Shown piece after piece: positions 5,658 to 5,789 of a stretch of 5,789 nucleotides of DNA. Source of the DNA: Acidobacteriota bacterium (GTDB taxonomy: Bacteria; Acidobacteriota; UBA4820; DSQY01); contig JAKAIJ010000174.1 of the NCBI GenBank assembly GCA_021814355.1, positions 1 through 5,789 of the forward strand. Reading direction: 5' to 3'. The notes beneath the pieces were generated by a model. The model made no database searches and had not been told where the DNA came from. It was given only the letters and a program-made list of their open reading frames with translations. A program made the translations under genes and the position numbers. Each line of letters begins with the position of its first letter. Position 1 is the first letter of the stretch.

Positions 5658-5789
5658 GGCGGCGCTCCTCGATGATCGCGCGGGCCTCCACGACGTCGTC
5701 CGGGAGGTAGGCGGGTTTACCGTACCGGTTGCCGCGGATCATCTCCTCCTGGGCGCCGCCGAGGGGGAACTCCTTGCGGAGCGGGTGGC
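5647..5789 (-). CDS. nuoC: NADH-quinone oxidoreductase subunit C, C-terminal end (partial)
   Basis: Only the last 46 codons and the stop (TGA at 5647-5649) lie in the window; the gene continues beyond position 5789. The visible peptide begins HPLRKEFPLGGAQEEM, and HPLRK(D/E)FPL is the conserved end of the NuoC/30-kDa subunit family. It is followed by a Tyr-Pro-Asp-Asp-rich tail (YGKPAYLPDD) and a charged helix ending in EERRHGR. NuoC packs against NuoD in the peripheral arm of complex I and supports the Q module; it binds no cofactor. Here it is a separate gene, not the NuoCD fusion seen in E. coli. Its last codons overlap the start of nuoD by 11 nt (ATGGCCGTTGA shared), which implies translational coupling. 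The identification rests on this C-terminal motif plus the adjoining nuoD, and is firm. Confidence 0.95.
   Translation of the reverse strand, partial: HPLRKEFPLGGAQEEMIRGNRYGKPAYLPDDVVEARAIIEERRHGR
5665..5670 (-). promoter_or_regulatory. Ribosome binding site of nuoD
   Basis: GAGGAG on the minus strand lies 7 nt before the nuoD ATG and inside the coding end of nuoC. It supports the ATG at 5657 as the start, just before the nuoC stop. Confidence 0.7.

Noticed and set aside
3297..5675. Long plus-strand open frames opposite nuoH and nuoD, and out-of-phase minus-strand frames in nuoD.
   Set aside because: The peptides are low in complexity and charged, matching no family, while the sense frames encode well conserved NuoH and NuoD.

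Overview
The window is a single, tightly packed block of respiratory complex I (NADH-quinone oxidoreductase type) genes, all read from the minus strand. In transcription order, from high to low coordinates, they are: the 3' end of nuoC, then nuoD, nuoH, nuoI, nuoJ, nuoK, and the first 672 codons of nuoL, which runs off the low-coordinate end. Every base belongs to a gene or to a short junction; the longest non-coding gap is 62 nt between nuoD and the preferred nuoH start. No RNA gene, mobile element, CRISPR array, terminator or clear promoter was seen, so this looks like the middle of one polycistronic operon.

The order C-D-H-I-J-K-L has separate nuoC and nuoD genes and no nuoE, nuoF or nuoG between nuoD and nuoH. 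That is the arrangement of the 11-subunit type of complex I operon, in which the NADH-oxidising module is encoded elsewhere or replaced by another electron input. NuoC and NuoD form the quinone-proximal part of the peripheral arm and NuoI carries two [4Fe-4S] clusters. NuoH forms the quinone chamber and the start of the proton path. NuoJ, NuoK and NuoL belong to the membrane arm, NuoL being an antiporter-like proton channel with a long lateral helix. All key residues I could check by family knowledge are present, so the complex appears functional.

The DNA is very GC rich with G/C-ending codons, which suggests a high-GC bacterium; the short NuoD and the 11-gene layout fit several phyla (for example Acidobacteriota, former Deltaproteobacteria, or related uncultured groups), and I cannot choose between them. 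This is largely an ordinary housekeeping region. The point most worth a second look is an abrupt shift in synonymous codon choice inside nuoL: about positions 241-2017 use almost only CTG and GCG for Leu and Ala, while the last 240 bases and the other genes use many CTC and GCC codons. Smaller points are the nuoD-nuoH junction, with a possible 25-codon coupling ORF and an ambiguous nuoH start, a repeated motif near the end of NuoL, and a deletion-like short region in NuoD.
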